Shown here in pieces: positions 18,399 to 27,574 of a stretch of DNA of 64,000 nucleotides. The position numbers and the translations under genes were made by a program. The stretch is from Streptomyces griseofuscus (GTDB taxonomy: Bacteria > Actinomycetota > Actinomycetes > Streptomycetales > Streptomycetaceae): contig NZ_CP051006.1 in NCBI RefSeq assembly GCF_014673495.1, positions 3,286,001 to 3,350,000 of the forward strand. Direction: 5' to 3'. A model generated the notes under the pieces. The model worked only from the letters and a program-made list of their open reading frames with translations, was not told the origin of the DNA and did not search any database. How positions within the stretch are numbered: the first letter of the stretch is position 1; each line of letters begins with the position of its first letter.

Positions 18399-19427
18399 TC
18401 AGCGCGCGGTCTTGGGGTCGAACGCGTCGCGGACCGAGTCGCCGAGCAGATTGAAGGCGACGACGAAGACGATCATCGAGATGCCCGGGAAGAACATGTA
18501 GGTGATGTCGTTCTGCATCACCAGTTCGGTGGACGCCTTGGAGAACATCTGGCCCCAGTCCGGCGTGGGTTCGACTATGCCCACGCCCAGGTACGACAGA
18601 CCCGCCTCGGCGGTCACGAAGTTGGGCAGCAGATACGTCGACTGCACCAGCAGCGGGGTGACGATGTTCGGCAGGATCTCCTTGCGGATGATCCGCCAGG
18701 GCGAGGCCCCGCTGACCTTGGCCGCCTCGATGAACTCCCGCTCGCGCAGGGCGAGTGCGGTGCCGCGCAGGATGCGGCCGAGGCCCATCCAGCCCAGGAA
18801 CCACTGGACGATGATCAGCGCGAGCACCCGGACGTACGTCGGCGTCTCGTCGCGCGGGCTGACGAACAGGGAGACCACGACCGGCATGCTCGCGATGAAG
18901 AACAGCTGCGCGGGGAAGGCGAGCAGGAAGTCGATGACCCGGCCGATGAAGTAGTCGGTCTTTCCGCCGAGATAGCCGGCCGCGACTCCGAGCAGGATGC
19001 CGGTGACGACGACCGCGACGGTGACGGCGACCGAGATCATCAGCGAGGTGCGGATGCCGTAGATGAGCTTGGTGAAGACGTCGTAGCCGTTGCCGGGTTC
19101 GAGCCCGAACCAGAACTGGCCGCTGATCCCGCCGTTGGGATGCACCGGCACACCGGCGCTGTCGAAGAGGTCCGGGCGCTCGTCCGCGTAGACCGTGTAC
19201 GGGTTCTTGCCGTACACCTTCGAGATCAGCGGCGCGAGCAGGCCGATCAGGAAGAAGAAGCCCACCACGTAGGCCGATATCACTCCGGTGCGGTCACGCT
19301 TGAAGCGCGTCCACATCAGCTGGCCGGGGGACCGGCCCGTCAGCGCGGCCTCGCCCGTCGCCTTCGGCCCTGGTTCGCCGGAGACGACCGCGGTTCCGCC
19401 GCCCCCCATGTCGATAGGACTTGTCAC
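18399..19427 (-). CDS. Peptide ABC transporter permease, BldKA type (OppC type)
   Basis: This 342-residue permease, the first gene of the operon, has the same length as its sister at 5689-6717. It has a Gly-rich cytoplasmic N-terminus, a membrane helix at about 50-75, a periplasmic loop, further helices and an EAA loop (EAAKVSGAS...KEILPN); it ends DAFDPKTAR. It is separated from the binding-protein gene by 156 nt, in which no second promoter could be identified. The operon promoter should lie in the gap 19428-19924. Confidence 0.94.
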   Translation of the reverse strand: MTSPIDMGGGGTAVVSGEPGPKATGEAALTGRSPGQLMWTRFKRDRTGVISAYVVGFFFLIGLLAPLISKVYGKNPYTVYADERPDLFDSAGVPVHPNGGISGQFWFGLEPGNGYDVFTKLIYGIRTSLMISVAVTVAVVVTGILLGVAAGYLGGKTDYFIGRVIDFLLAFPAQLFFIASMPVVVSLFVSPRDETPTYVRVLALIIVQWFLGWMGLGRILRGTALALREREFIEAAKVSGASPWRIIRKEILPNIVTPLLVQSTYLLPNFVTAEAGLSYLGVGIVEPTPDWGQMFSKASTELVMQNDITYMFFPGISMIVFVVAFNLLGDSVRDAFDPKTAR

Positions 19428-19924
19428 GGTTCGTCCGTTTCACAGATATGGGTGTGAATGGTGCCCGGGTACTCCGAGAACGCGCGAACCCACAGGCGGA
19501 CGCGCGTAGTTCAAAGACCTGGTCACACGACGGGAAGCGAAGAACCGATCCGCCTGCTGCTTACGACACCGCACATGGGTGTTCCTCCTCACGACTGCAC
19601 GCGTTCACCTACGAAAGGGGTTTCCGGCCTAGCCTCCGACACCCCTGACGGAGGCTCAGGCACCCCTTGGTGCTCGTGAGTCGACGCAACTGTCCCCACA
19701 GCGCGTGACCCATTGACCCGAGCGCTACGCGGCTAACTATCTGCCATGGGCGGAACGGCCGACCACTGCCCGTAGATCTCGATTCAGTCACGGCTGCCGC
19801 CCAGATCTTTCAAAATCTGGACAAAGCGTCTGCCCGAAGAAGGCGCGAAACGGACTTGTTACATGGGTATCGGGCAGCGATCTCCGCATGTCGGACATGC
19901 ACCACTGAAAAACGGGTTGCAAAA
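19428..19924. other. Gap upstream of the BldK-type operon
   Basis: About 500 nt separate the permease start from the typA terminator. Short open frames here show no family features and no convincing ribosome sites. The gap must hold the promoter and any developmental operators of the leftward operon, but I could not pick a confident -35/-10 pair. A patch at 19609-19640 with CTACGAAAGG and GCCTAGCCTCC is a candidate area only. Confidence 0.4.
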
Positions 19925-19959
19925 AACCCGGGTCCCCCCACCATGGGGGGACCCGGGTT
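19925..19959 (-). terminator. Rho-independent terminator of typA
   Basis: A 16-bp stem with a 3-nt loop lies 14 nt after the typA stop. Read on the minus strand, the arm AACCCGGGTCCCCCC and its complement are followed by TTTTTT, which gives a rare, textbook intrinsic terminator with U-tract for a high-GC genome. Confidence 0.93.
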
Positions 19960-19973
19960 CAAGTGGCCCTGGA

Positions 19974-21881
19974 TCAACCGTTCTTGGCACGGCTCGCGGC
20001 GCGGGCGCGCTCACGCTGGTCGAGGTTCACCTTGCGGATGCGAACGGCCTCCGGGGTCACCTCGACGCACTCGTCGTCGCGGCAGAACTCCAGCGACTGC
20101 TCCAGCGACAGCTTGCGCGGCGGAACGATCGCCTCGAACGAGTCGGCCGACGAGGACCGCATGTTCGTGAGCTTCTTCTCCTTGGTGATGTTCACGTCCA
20201 TGTCATCGGCGCGCGAGTTCTCACCGACGATCATGCCCTCGTACACCTCGGTGCCCGGGTCCACGAAGAGCACGCCGCGCTCCTGGAGGTTCGTCATCGC
20301 GAACGCGGTGACGGAACCGGCGCGGTCGGCCACCAGCGAACCGTTGTTACGGGTCGTCAGGGTGCCGAACCAGGGCTCGTGGCCCTCGTGGATGGAGTGG
20401 CCGATGCCGGTGCCGCGGGTCTGAGTCAGGAACTCGGTACGGAAACCGATCAGACCGCGCGAGGGGACCACGAACTCCATGCGCACCCAGCCGGAGCCGT
20501 GGTTCGACATGTTGTCCATGCGGCCCTTGCGGACGCCCATGAGCTGGGTGACGGCACCCATGTGCTCCTCGGGCACGTCGATCGTCATGCGCTCGACCGG
20601 CTCGTGCACCTTGCCGTCGATCTCCCGGGTGACGACCTGGGGCTTGCCGACGGTCAGCTCGTAGCCCTCGCGGCGCATCTGCTCGACCAGGATGGCCAGC
20701 GCCAGCTCACCGCGGCCCTGCACCTCCCAGGCGTCGGGGCGCTCGGTGTCCAGGACGCGCAGCGAGACGTTACCGATCAGCTCGCGGTCCAGGCGGTCCT
20801 TGACCTGGCGGGCGGTGACCTTGCGGTCCTTGACGGCCGCCTTCGCGTCCGCGCCCTTGCCGGTGCCACCACGGCCGACCAGCGGCGAGGTGTTGGTGCC
20901 GATGACCATGGAGATCGCCGGCTCGTCCACCGTGATCAGCGGCAGCGCGATCGGGTTCTCCGGGTCGGCCAGGGTCTCGCCGATCATGATGTCCGGGATA
21001 CCGGCGACGGCGCAGATGTCACCGGGGCCGGCCACCTCGGCGGGCTTGCGGGTGAGGGCCTCGGTCATCATCAGCTCGGTGATGCGCACATTGCTGATGG
21101 TGCCGTCGCGCTTGATCCAGGCCACGGTCTGGCCCTTGCGCAGCTCGCCCTGCTCGACACGGAGCAGCGCGATACGGCCGAGGAAGTTGTCGGCGTCGAG
21201 GTTGGTGACGTGGGCCTGGAGCGGCGCGTCGTCCTCGTACGTCGGGGCCGGGATGTGCTCCAGGATGGTGGAGAAGAACGGCTCCAGGCTGTCGCTGTCG
21301 GCCGGGACGGTGCCGTCCTCGGGCTTGGTCAGCGAGGCGACGCCGTCACGGCCGCAGGCGTAGACGATCGGGAACTCGATCTGCTCCTCGTCCGCGTCCA
21401 GGTCGAGGAAGAGGTCGTACGTCTCGTTGACGACCTCGTCGATGCGGGCGTCGGGGCGGTCCGTCTTGTTGATGCACAGGATGACGGGCAGCCGCTGCTG
21501 GAGCGCCTTGCGCAGCACGAACCGGGTCTGCGGCAGCGGACCCTCGGAGGCGTCCACCAGCAGCACCACGCCGTCGACCATCGACAGACCGCGCTCGACC
21601 TCACCACCGAAGTCGGCGTGGCCGGGGGTGTCGATGATGTTGATGGTGATGACCTCCCCGCCGTCCTTGGGGTGGTACTTCACCGCCGTGTTCTTGGCGA
21701 GGATCGTGATGCCCTTCTCACGCTCCAGGTCGTTCGAGTCCATGACTCGGTCGTCGACCTGGTCGAGCTGGTGAGCGGCGAACGCGCCGGCCTGCTTCAG
21801 CATGCCGTCGACGATGGTGGTCTTGCCATGGTCGACGTGAGCGACGATGGCAACGTTGCGGATGTCGTGGCGCGTGGCCAT
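19974..21881 (-). CDS. typA: Ribosome-binding GTPase TypA/BipA
   Basis: TypA is a translational GTPase related to EF-G that binds ribosomes and helps subunit assembly and stress adaptation. This 635-residue protein starts MATRHDIRN at 21881; upstream in-frame codons would add about 30 residues without family support. G motifs are clear: the P-loop (HVDHGKTT at 15-22), DTPGHADF and NKTDRPDAR. Domain II, the EF-G-like domain III/V region and the TypA-specific C-terminus (EVTPEAVRIRKVNLD) are all present. It has its own terminator and lies between the BldK-type operon and another binding-protein gene on the same strand. Confidence 0.97.
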   Translation of the reverse strand: MATRHDIRNVAIVAHVDHGKTTIVDGMLKQAGAFAAHQLDQVDDRVMDSNDLEREKGITILAKNTAVKYHPKDGGEVITINIIDTPGHADFGGEVERGLSMVDGVVLLVDASEGPLPQTRFVLRKALQQRLPVILCINKTDRPDARIDEVVNETYDLFLDLDADEEQIEFPIVYACGRDGVASLTKPEDGTVPADSDSLEPFFSTILEHIPAPTYEDDAPLQAHVTNLDADNFLGRIALLRVEQGELRKGQTVAWIKRDGTISNVRITELMMTEALTRKPAEVAGPGDICAVAGIPDIMIGETLADPENPIALPLITVDEPAISMVIGTNTSPLVGRGGTGKGADAKAAVKDRKVTARQVKDRLDRELIGNVSLRVLDTERPDAWEVQGRGELALAILVEQMRREGYELTVGKPQVVTREIDGKVHEPVERMTIDVPEEHMGAVTQLMGVRKGRMDNMSNHGSGWVRMEFVVPSRGLIGFRTEFLTQTRGTGIGHSIHEGHEPWFGTLTTRNNGSLVADRAGSVTAFAMTNLQERGVLFVDPGTEVYEGMIVGENSRADDMDVNITKEKKLTNMRSSSADSFEAIVPPRKLSLEQSLEFCRDDECVEVTPEAVRIRKVNLDQRERARAASRAKNG

Positions 21882-22023
21882 AGTGCGGCGTACTCCCGAA
21901 GTGGTGAGAAGGCCCTGCTGCGTACGTCCGTGTGACGCGGGCCTGCCGGGCTTGACACGCCACGGCCTCACCCCATGGTACGTGGCCCTGGGCGGGTCGG
22001 CCTCCGCAGGGCCTCCGGGCCCC

Positions 22024-24165
22024 TCAGCCCTGGGACGGGCTCGCCGAGACCCTGGCCCCCTTCTTCAGGAATCCCATGTCCTCGTACACCGGTGTCTGGA
22101 AGCCGAAGGCCCCCGCGTTGACCAGGTCCTTCCGCGCCCCCACCAGCTGCGGGCGCTGGTAGAGCGGGATCGAGCCGGCGGCGGCCCAGATACGGCTGTC
22201 GGCCTGCCTGATCAGGGACTTCGCCTCGTCCTCGTCCAGCGTCGTCGCCGCCTGTTCGAAGAGCTGGTCGACCTGGTCGGTGCCGACCCGGGTGTAGTTC
22301 TGCTCGACGTTCACCGAGCCGTCCGCGCCGGGCAGCGGCTTGGCGTAGATCGGCCGGGCGTCGGTCGCGGGGAAGGCGGAGGACGGCCAGGAGTACAGCG
22401 CGAGATCGAAGTCACCCGCGGCGATGTGGTCCTTGAAGTAGCTCTCGTCGGACACCTTGGTGATCGTCGTGACGATCCCGAGCCGGTCCAGCATCGCGGA
22501 GATCCTGGTGGCGACGGTGTTGAGCGTGTCCGAGCCCGGCCCGGACGGCAGCACGAAGCGCAGGGTGAGCGCCTTGCCGTTCTTGGCGAGCGGACCGGCC
22601 TTGGCCCCGGCGGGCGCCGCCGTGCCCTTGGGGGCGTAGGCGCCCGCCGCTCCCCCGTGCCGGCCCTCCTCCGCGAGGTGCTTGCCGCCGGCGTCGCCCT
22701 TGTTGTCCTCGCCGACGATGTACTCGCCGTCGTGGCCGCCGTCCGACTGCTCCTCCTGCTTCTCCTCCTGTTTCTCCTCCCGGCCCCTCTCGGGCCCGGC
22801 CGCCTTCTGCCCCTTCTGCTCCTTGACCGGTCCGCCGGCCACCCAGCCGGCGTCCGCGAGCAGCGCCTGCGCCGCCTTGGTGTCCTGCGCGCCGAGCGCC
22901 CCGCTGTCGTCGGCGTACGCGGGCTGCCCGGACAGCGCGAGATGGCTGCCGACGGGTACGGCGGGCAGGCCCAGCGGGGTGAGCACCAGGCGGGCGATCT
23001 CCTTGCGGTCCAGGGCGCGCGCGACAGCCCGGCGGACCCGCTCGTCGGTCAGCGGCCCGGAGGCGCCGTTGAGGGCGAGCTGGGTGTAGGCGGGCTCCAG
23101 GGACTTGCGGACGCCGTAGGCCTTCAGGGCCGTCTGCTGGGCGAGGTAGTCGCTGATGGCCTTGGCCAGCTCGGTGCGGCCCGCCTTGACGTCGGCGGAG
23201 TCGAGGCCGTGGGCGCGCGCCCAGGAGCGCAGGGTCGAGAGGGACGTCCGGCCGCCGCCCTGGAGCGGGGAGGAGCCGCCCTTGCCGCTGGCGGCGATCC
23301 CGATCCGCTCGGCGTCGGCCGGGTCGAGGTCGGCGAGGTCCGCGGTGCCGTCGGCGAGCGCGCCGACCCGCTTGTCGTGGGGCACGGTGTGCAGCACGAT
23401 CTGGTTCAGCTTGGCCGGCCTGCCCCACCAGCGGGGGTTGCGGGTGAGGACGATGTCCTGGGCGATGGTGTCGACCTTGTCCACCTTGAAGGGGCCCGCG
23501 CTGATGGCCAGCTTGCGGCGGGCGCCGTCGTTGAAGGCGTCCGGGGTGCCCATGACGTCCTTCGGGTACAGCGGCGAGAACAGCGACTTCCAGTCGGCGT
23601 AGGGGCGGGAGAAGGTGACCCGGACCTGGAGGTCGTTGGCGCCGCGCTCGATCTTCTCGATGCGGTCGTAACCGGCGTTGCGCGCGGTCCAGTAGGCGCT
23701 GTCCTTGCCGGACAGGGCCCGCCACTGGGCGACGAAGTCGGCGGCGCCGATCTCCCGGCCGTCGCTCCACACGGCCTGCTGGTTCAGCTTGTACAGCACC
23801 ACCTGGCGCGGCTCGGTCTCGATGACCTTGGCGGACTCCAGGTAGGCGGGGTTGACGACCGGGCGGCCGGTGGCGTCCATCCGGAACATGGCGGGCAGCG
23901 TGGCCTGGGCGACGCGGGTGGTCCCGGTGTCGGCGTCGGCCTGGTAGGTGTTCAGCGTCTCCGGGAGGTCGTCCACGGCCCATTTCAGGGTGCCGCCGTC
24001 GGCCACCTGGCTGCGGGCGACCAGATCGATGTCCTGTGCGGCGAGAGGCTTGGCCACGTCGTCGTCCGAGCCGCAACCCGTGAGCAGCGCTGCCGCGAGG
24101 GCGCCCGTGGTGAGGAAGGCGGCCGAGCGCAGGACCGCGCGCAGGCCGACGCCGTGGTGGGACAT
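22024..24165 (-). CDS. Family 5 solute-binding lipoprotein with charged central insert
   Basis: This 713-residue extracytoplasmic binding protein stands alone, without permease or ATPase genes beside it, and may deliver ligand to one of the importers nearby. GGAGGT lies 8 nt before the ATG. The signal peptide ends in lipobox LTGC with Cys31. Family 5 signatures include VWSDGREIGAADFVAQW and LTDERVRRAVARALDR. It is longer than usual because of a low-complexity stretch of about 85 residues rich in Glu, Gln, Lys and Gly (roughly 22590-22840) that splits the C-terminal half. The insert probably forms a flexible surface loop. Ligand unknown. Confidence 0.9.
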   Translation of the reverse strand: MSHHGVGLRAVLRSAAFLTTGALAAALLTGCGSDDDVAKPLAAQDIDLVARSQVADGGTLKWAVDDLPETLNTYQADADTGTTRVAQATLPAMFRMDATGRPVVNPAYLESAKVIETEPRQVVLYKLNQQAVWSDGREIGAADFVAQWRALSGKDSAYWTARNAGYDRIEKIERGANDLQVRVTFSRPYADWKSLFSPLYPKDVMGTPDAFNDGARRKLAISAGPFKVDKVDTIAQDIVLTRNPRWWGRPAKLNQIVLHTVPHDKRVGALADGTADLADLDPADAERIGIAASGKGGSSPLQGGGRTSLSTLRSWARAHGLDSADVKAGRTELAKAISDYLAQQTALKAYGVRKSLEPAYTQLALNGASGPLTDERVRRAVARALDRKEIARLVLTPLGLPAVPVGSHLALSGQPAYADDSGALGAQDTKAAQALLADAGWVAGGPVKEQKGQKAAGPERGREEKQEEKQEEQSDGGHDGEYIVGEDNKGDAGGKHLAEEGRHGGAAGAYAPKGTAAPAGAKAGPLAKNGKALTLRFVLPSGPGSDTLNTVATRISAMLDRLGIVTTITKVSDESYFKDHIAAGDFDLALYSWPSSAFPATDARPIYAKPLPGADGSVNVEQNYTRVGTDQVDQLFEQAATTLDEDEAKSLIRQADSRIWAAAGSIPLYQRPQLVGARKDLVNAGAFGFQTPVYEDMGFLKKGARVSASPSQG

Positions 24166-24452
24166 CTCTGCTACCTCCGGGAAGCCGCGAGCGATATGAT
24201 CACGTTTGGCGGTATTTGGAGCTGATCAGATCTATGCGGCTACTGAAGAGGAAAGGATCCACCGATCACGAGCGACACGGCGGCCACGGCCGGCAAGCCC
24301 ACCCGTGCGGCGCAAACACACCGGACGAGCGCCCGTACACCCGTCCAATCGATGCAGATCCCTTCACAGCACCAGGTGTGACGCGCGACACTCTCAGGCG
24401 CATGAGCAATGCCGCCCGGGACCCGCAGCATCCGCGGAAGTGAGGGCACATC

Positions 24453-24740
24453 ATGTCCGTGCACGACGACCTGACCATCGTCCAGCGCAGCCTCGACGAC
24501 CTGCGGCGATCGCTGGGCCGGCTGGAGCGGCAGCTCGGCGGCGGCCTGGAGATGCGCCGGGCCCGGCTGGACGCCGACCATCTGCGCGAGAGCGTGGCGC
24601 TGCTGCGCGAGGCGGCCGCCACAAAGGGCTCGGCCACCCCGCCCGACCTCGTCACCATCTCCGACACGCCGTACGACATCAGCCTGTGGACGGACTCGGA
24701 CGACGAGGGCCTGGGCGCCCGTGACCGGCACGCCCCCTGA
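24453..24740 (+). CDS. Small helical protein upstream of the succinate dehydrogenase genes
   Basis: This 95-residue protein is predicted to be largely helical: the first 55 residues form an amphipathic, Arg/Leu-rich segment (LRRSLGRLERQLG) compatible with a coiled coil, followed by an acidic C-terminus. The ATG at 24453 follows a GAGGG site. It ends 36 nt before the dehydrogenase membrane subunit and is probably co-transcribed. From memory, a protein of similar size sits next to the mycobacterial Sdh1 operon (Rv0250c), so a role with that complex is possible but unproven. No function is assigned. Confidence 0.75.
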   Translation: MSVHDDLTIVQRSLDDLRRSLGRLERQLGGGLEMRRARLDADHLRESVALLREAAATKGSATPPDLVTISDTPYDISLWTDSDDEGLGARDRHAP

Positions 24741-24776
24741 TACGCCCCTGTTCCCCGAGCCGAGCGGAGTGCTGTC

Positions 24777-25598
24777 TTGGCCACTGGTACGGAGCACCGA
24801 CCCGAAGGCGGCGGCGTGCGTGCCCCCGGGCGCGCCGCGATCACCGTCGCCCACTTACGGACCGACCGCTGGTGGCTGGCGCCCGCCGGTACGGCGGCCG
24901 GTCTGCTGGCCTTCGTCGTCTACTCGACCTGGCGGGCCTTCGCGAACGCCGACTACTACGCGTCGCCGTACGTCTCGCCGTTCTACTCCCCCTGCCTGGC
25001 GCACAACTGCCAGTCCATGCGCGGCGGTCCCAACGCGGACCTCTTCGGGAGCTGGTGGGGCATCTCCCCCGCCATCATCATCCTGGTCTTCCCGCTGGGC
25101 TTCCGGCTGACCTGCTACTACTACCGCAAGGCGTACTACCGCGGCTTCTGGGCCTCCCCGCCCGCCTGCGCGGTCGCCGAGCCGCACCGGAAGTACTCCG
25201 GCGAGACCCGCTTCCCGCTGATCCTCCAGAACCTCCACCGCTACTTCTTCTACGCCGCCCTGCTCGTCGCGGGCGTGCTGACCTACGACACCGCCCTGAC
25301 CTTCCGCGACGCGCACCACGCGTGGGGCCATATGGGCCTCGGCACCCTGGTGTTCCTGGCCAACATCGCGCTGATCTGGGCGTACACCCTCTCCTGCCAC
25401 TCCTGCCGGCACATCGTCGGCGGCCACCTCAAGCACTTCTCCCGGCACCCGGTGCGCTACCGGGCCTGGCGCCTCGTGGGGCGGCTCAACGCCCGGCACA
25501 TGCAGCTGGCGTGGGCCTCGCTGCTCGGCGTGGCGCTCGCCGACCTCTACGTCTTTCTGCTCGCGTCCGGTGTCTTCGACGATCCGAGGTTCTTCTGA
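24777..25598 (+). CDS. Succinate dehydrogenase membrane anchor subunit, Sdh1-like
   Basis: This 273-residue membrane protein would anchor the dehydrogenase and pass electrons to quinone. The TTG at 24777 has GGAG 7 nt upstream; a GTG at 24816 is an alternative. About five membrane helices are visible, at roughly 38-55, 93-110, 152-172, 188-206 and 248-265, with several His residues that could bind haem or sit near the quinone site. Its size and order (anchor, flavoprotein, iron-sulfur protein) match the mycobacterial Sdh1 operon. Residue 27 is encoded by TTA (24855-24857), the codon read by the bldA tRNA in Streptomyces. The stop overlaps the sdhA start by one base (TGATG). Confidence 0.88.
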   Translation: MATGTEHRPEGGGVRAPGRAAITVAHLRTDRWWLAPAGTAAGLLAFVVYSTWRAFANADYYASPYVSPFYSPCLAHNCQSMRGGPNADLFGSWWGISPAIIILVFPLGFRLTCYYYRKAYYRGFWASPPACAVAEPHRKYSGETRFPLILQNLHRYFFYAALLVAGVLTYDTALTFRDAHHAWGHMGLGTLVFLANIALIWAYTLSCHSCRHIVGGHLKHFSRHPVRYRAWRLVGRLNARHMQLAWASLLGVALADLYVFLLASGVFDDPRFF

Positions 25599-27574
25599 TG
25601 CCCGTGGTGGACCGCCAGGAGTGGGACGTCGTCGTGGTCGGGGCCGGAGGCGCCGGGCTGCGGGCCGCGATCGAGGCGCGTGAGCGGGGCGCCCGTACGG
25701 CGGTGATCTGCAAGTCCCTGTTCGGCAAGGCGCACACGGTGATGGCCGAGGGCGGCATCGCGGCGGCGATGGCCAACGCCAACGAGCACGACACCTGGCA
25801 GACGCACTTCCGCGACACCCTGCGCGGCGGCAAGTTCCTCAACCAGTGGCGGATGGCCGAGCTGCACGCCCAGGAGGCACCGCAGCGGGTGTGGGAACTG
25901 GAGACCTGGGGCGCGCTGTTCGACCGTACGAAGGACGGCCGGATCTCCCAGCGCAACTTCGGCGGCCACGAGTACCCGCGCCTCGCCCATGTCGGCGACC
26001 GCACCGGCCTCGAACTGATCCGCACCCTCCAGCAGCGGATCGTCGCGTTGCAGCAGGAGGACCACGCCCGGACCGGGGACCACGAGTGCGAACTGAAGAT
26101 CTTTCAGGAATGCACCGTAACCCGGGTGTTGAAGGACGGCTCACGGGTCTCGGGGGTCTTCGCGTACGACCGCGAGACCGGCCGCTTCTTCGTCCTGCGG
26201 GCCCCCGCCGTGGTCCTCGCGACCGGCGGCATCGGCAAGTCCTTCAAGGTGACGTCCAACTCCTGGGAGTACACCGGCGACGGCCACGCGCTGGCGCTGC
26301 TCGCCGGAGCGCCGCTGCTGAACATGGAGTTCGTGCAGTTCCATCCGACAGGAATGGTCTGGCCGCCGTCGGTCAAGGGCATCCTCGTCACCGAGTCGGT
26401 GCGTGGCGACGGCGGGGTGCTGCGCAACTCCGAGGGCCGGCGGTTCATGTTCGACTACGTGCCGGACGTGTTCAAGGAGAAGTACGCCGAGTCGGAGCAG
26501 GAGGCCGACGGCTGGTACGACGATCCCGAGCACCATCGCCGCCCGCCCGAACTGCTCCCCCGCGACGAGGTCGCCCGCGCCATCAACGCCGAGGTGAAGG
26601 CGGGCCGCGGCTCCCCGCACGGCGGTGTCTTCCTGGACGTCTCCACCCGGATGCCGGCGGAGGTGATCCGGCGCCGGCTGCCGTCCATGTACCACCAGTT
26701 CAAGGAGCTGGCGGACGTCGACATCACGGCCGAGCCGATGGAGGTCGGGCCGACCTGCCACTACGTGATGGGCGGTATCGCCGTGGACTCTGAGACGGCG
26801 GCGGCCCGCGGGGTGCCGGGGCTGTACGCGGCCGGTGAGGTGGCGGGCGGCATGCACGGCTCCAACCGGCTCGGCGGCAACTCTCTCTCCGACCTCCTGG
26901 TGTTCGGGCGGCGCGCGGGATGGCACGCGGCCGAGTACGCGCGCTCCCTCGCCCGGGAGCGGCCACGCGTGGACGACGAGCAGATCGGCGCGGCCTCGGC
27001 GGAGGCGCTGCGCCCGTTCGCCCTCGGGGCGGAAGGCGGGGTGGCCGGGGCGACCGGGACCGCCGGGGCTGCGGAGGCGGCCGGGGCTGTCGAGGCGGCC
27101 GGTGGCGGCGCGGAGAACCCGTACACCCTGCACCAGGAACTCCAGCAGACCATGAACGACCTGGTCGGCATCATCCGCCGGGCGGGCGAGATGGAGCAGG
27201 CCCTGAGCAGGCTCGCAAAGCTGCGCGAGCGCGCGGGCCGGGTGGGCGTCGAGGGGCACCGGCAGTTCAATCCCGGCTGGCATCTCGCCCTGGACCTGCG
27301 GAACATGCTGCTGGTCAGCGAGTGCGTGGCACGGGCGGCGCGGGAGCGCACGGAGTCGCGCGGCGGCCATACGCGGGAGGACTTCCCGGCGATGGAGCGG
27401 GAGTGGCGCAACGTCAACCTGCTCTGTGCGCTGGCCGATCCGGCCGTCGGACGGATCCGGCTGACCCGTGAGACCACTCCCCCGATCCGCCCCGATCTGC
27501 TCGACCTGTTCGACAAGGAGGAGTTGGCCAAGTACCTCACCGACGAGGAACTGGAAGGGGGGCTGTCCCGATGA
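25598..27574 (+). CDS. sdhA: Succinate dehydrogenase/fumarate reductase flavoprotein subunit
   Basis: This 658-residue subunit oxidises succinate to fumarate using covalently bound FAD. The ADP-binding motif GAGGAG lies at 15-20, the likely flavin-linked histidine is His46 in HTVMAEGG, the catalytic region HPTG is at 249-252, and the substrate/FAD motif GSNRLGGNSL is at 421-430. Residues 477-507 form an Ala/Gly-rich linker in the junction to the C-terminal helical domain that is not typical of the family. Start overlaps the anchor gene stop (TGATG) and the end overlaps sdhB by 4 nt (ATGA), so all three subunits are translationally coupled. Confidence 0.96.
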   Translation: MPVVDRQEWDVVVVGAGGAGLRAAIEARERGARTAVICKSLFGKAHTVMAEGGIAAAMANANEHDTWQTHFRDTLRGGKFLNQWRMAELHAQEAPQRVWELETWGALFDRTKDGRISQRNFGGHEYPRLAHVGDRTGLELIRTLQQRIVALQQEDHARTGDHECELKIFQECTVTRVLKDGSRVSGVFAYDRETGRFFVLRAPAVVLATGGIGKSFKVTSNSWEYTGDGHALALLAGAPLLNMEFVQFHPTGMVWPPSVKGILVTESVRGDGGVLRNSEGRRFMFDYVPDVFKEKYAESEQEADGWYDDPEHHRRPPELLPRDEVARAINAEVKAGRGSPHGGVFLDVSTRMPAEVIRRRLPSMYHQFKELADVDITAEPMEVGPTCHYVMGGIAVDSETAAARGVPGLYAAGEVAGGMHGSNRLGGNSLSDLLVFGRRAGWHAAEYARSLARERPRVDDEQIGAASAEALRPFALGAEGGVAGATGTAGAAEAAGAVEAAGGGAENPYTLHQELQQTMNDLVGIIRRAGEMEQALSRLAKLRERAGRVGVEGHRQFNPGWHLALDLRNMLLVSECVARAARERTESRGGHTREDFPAMEREWRNVNLLCALADPAVGRIRLTRETTPPIRPDLLDLFDKEELAKYLTDEELEGGLSR

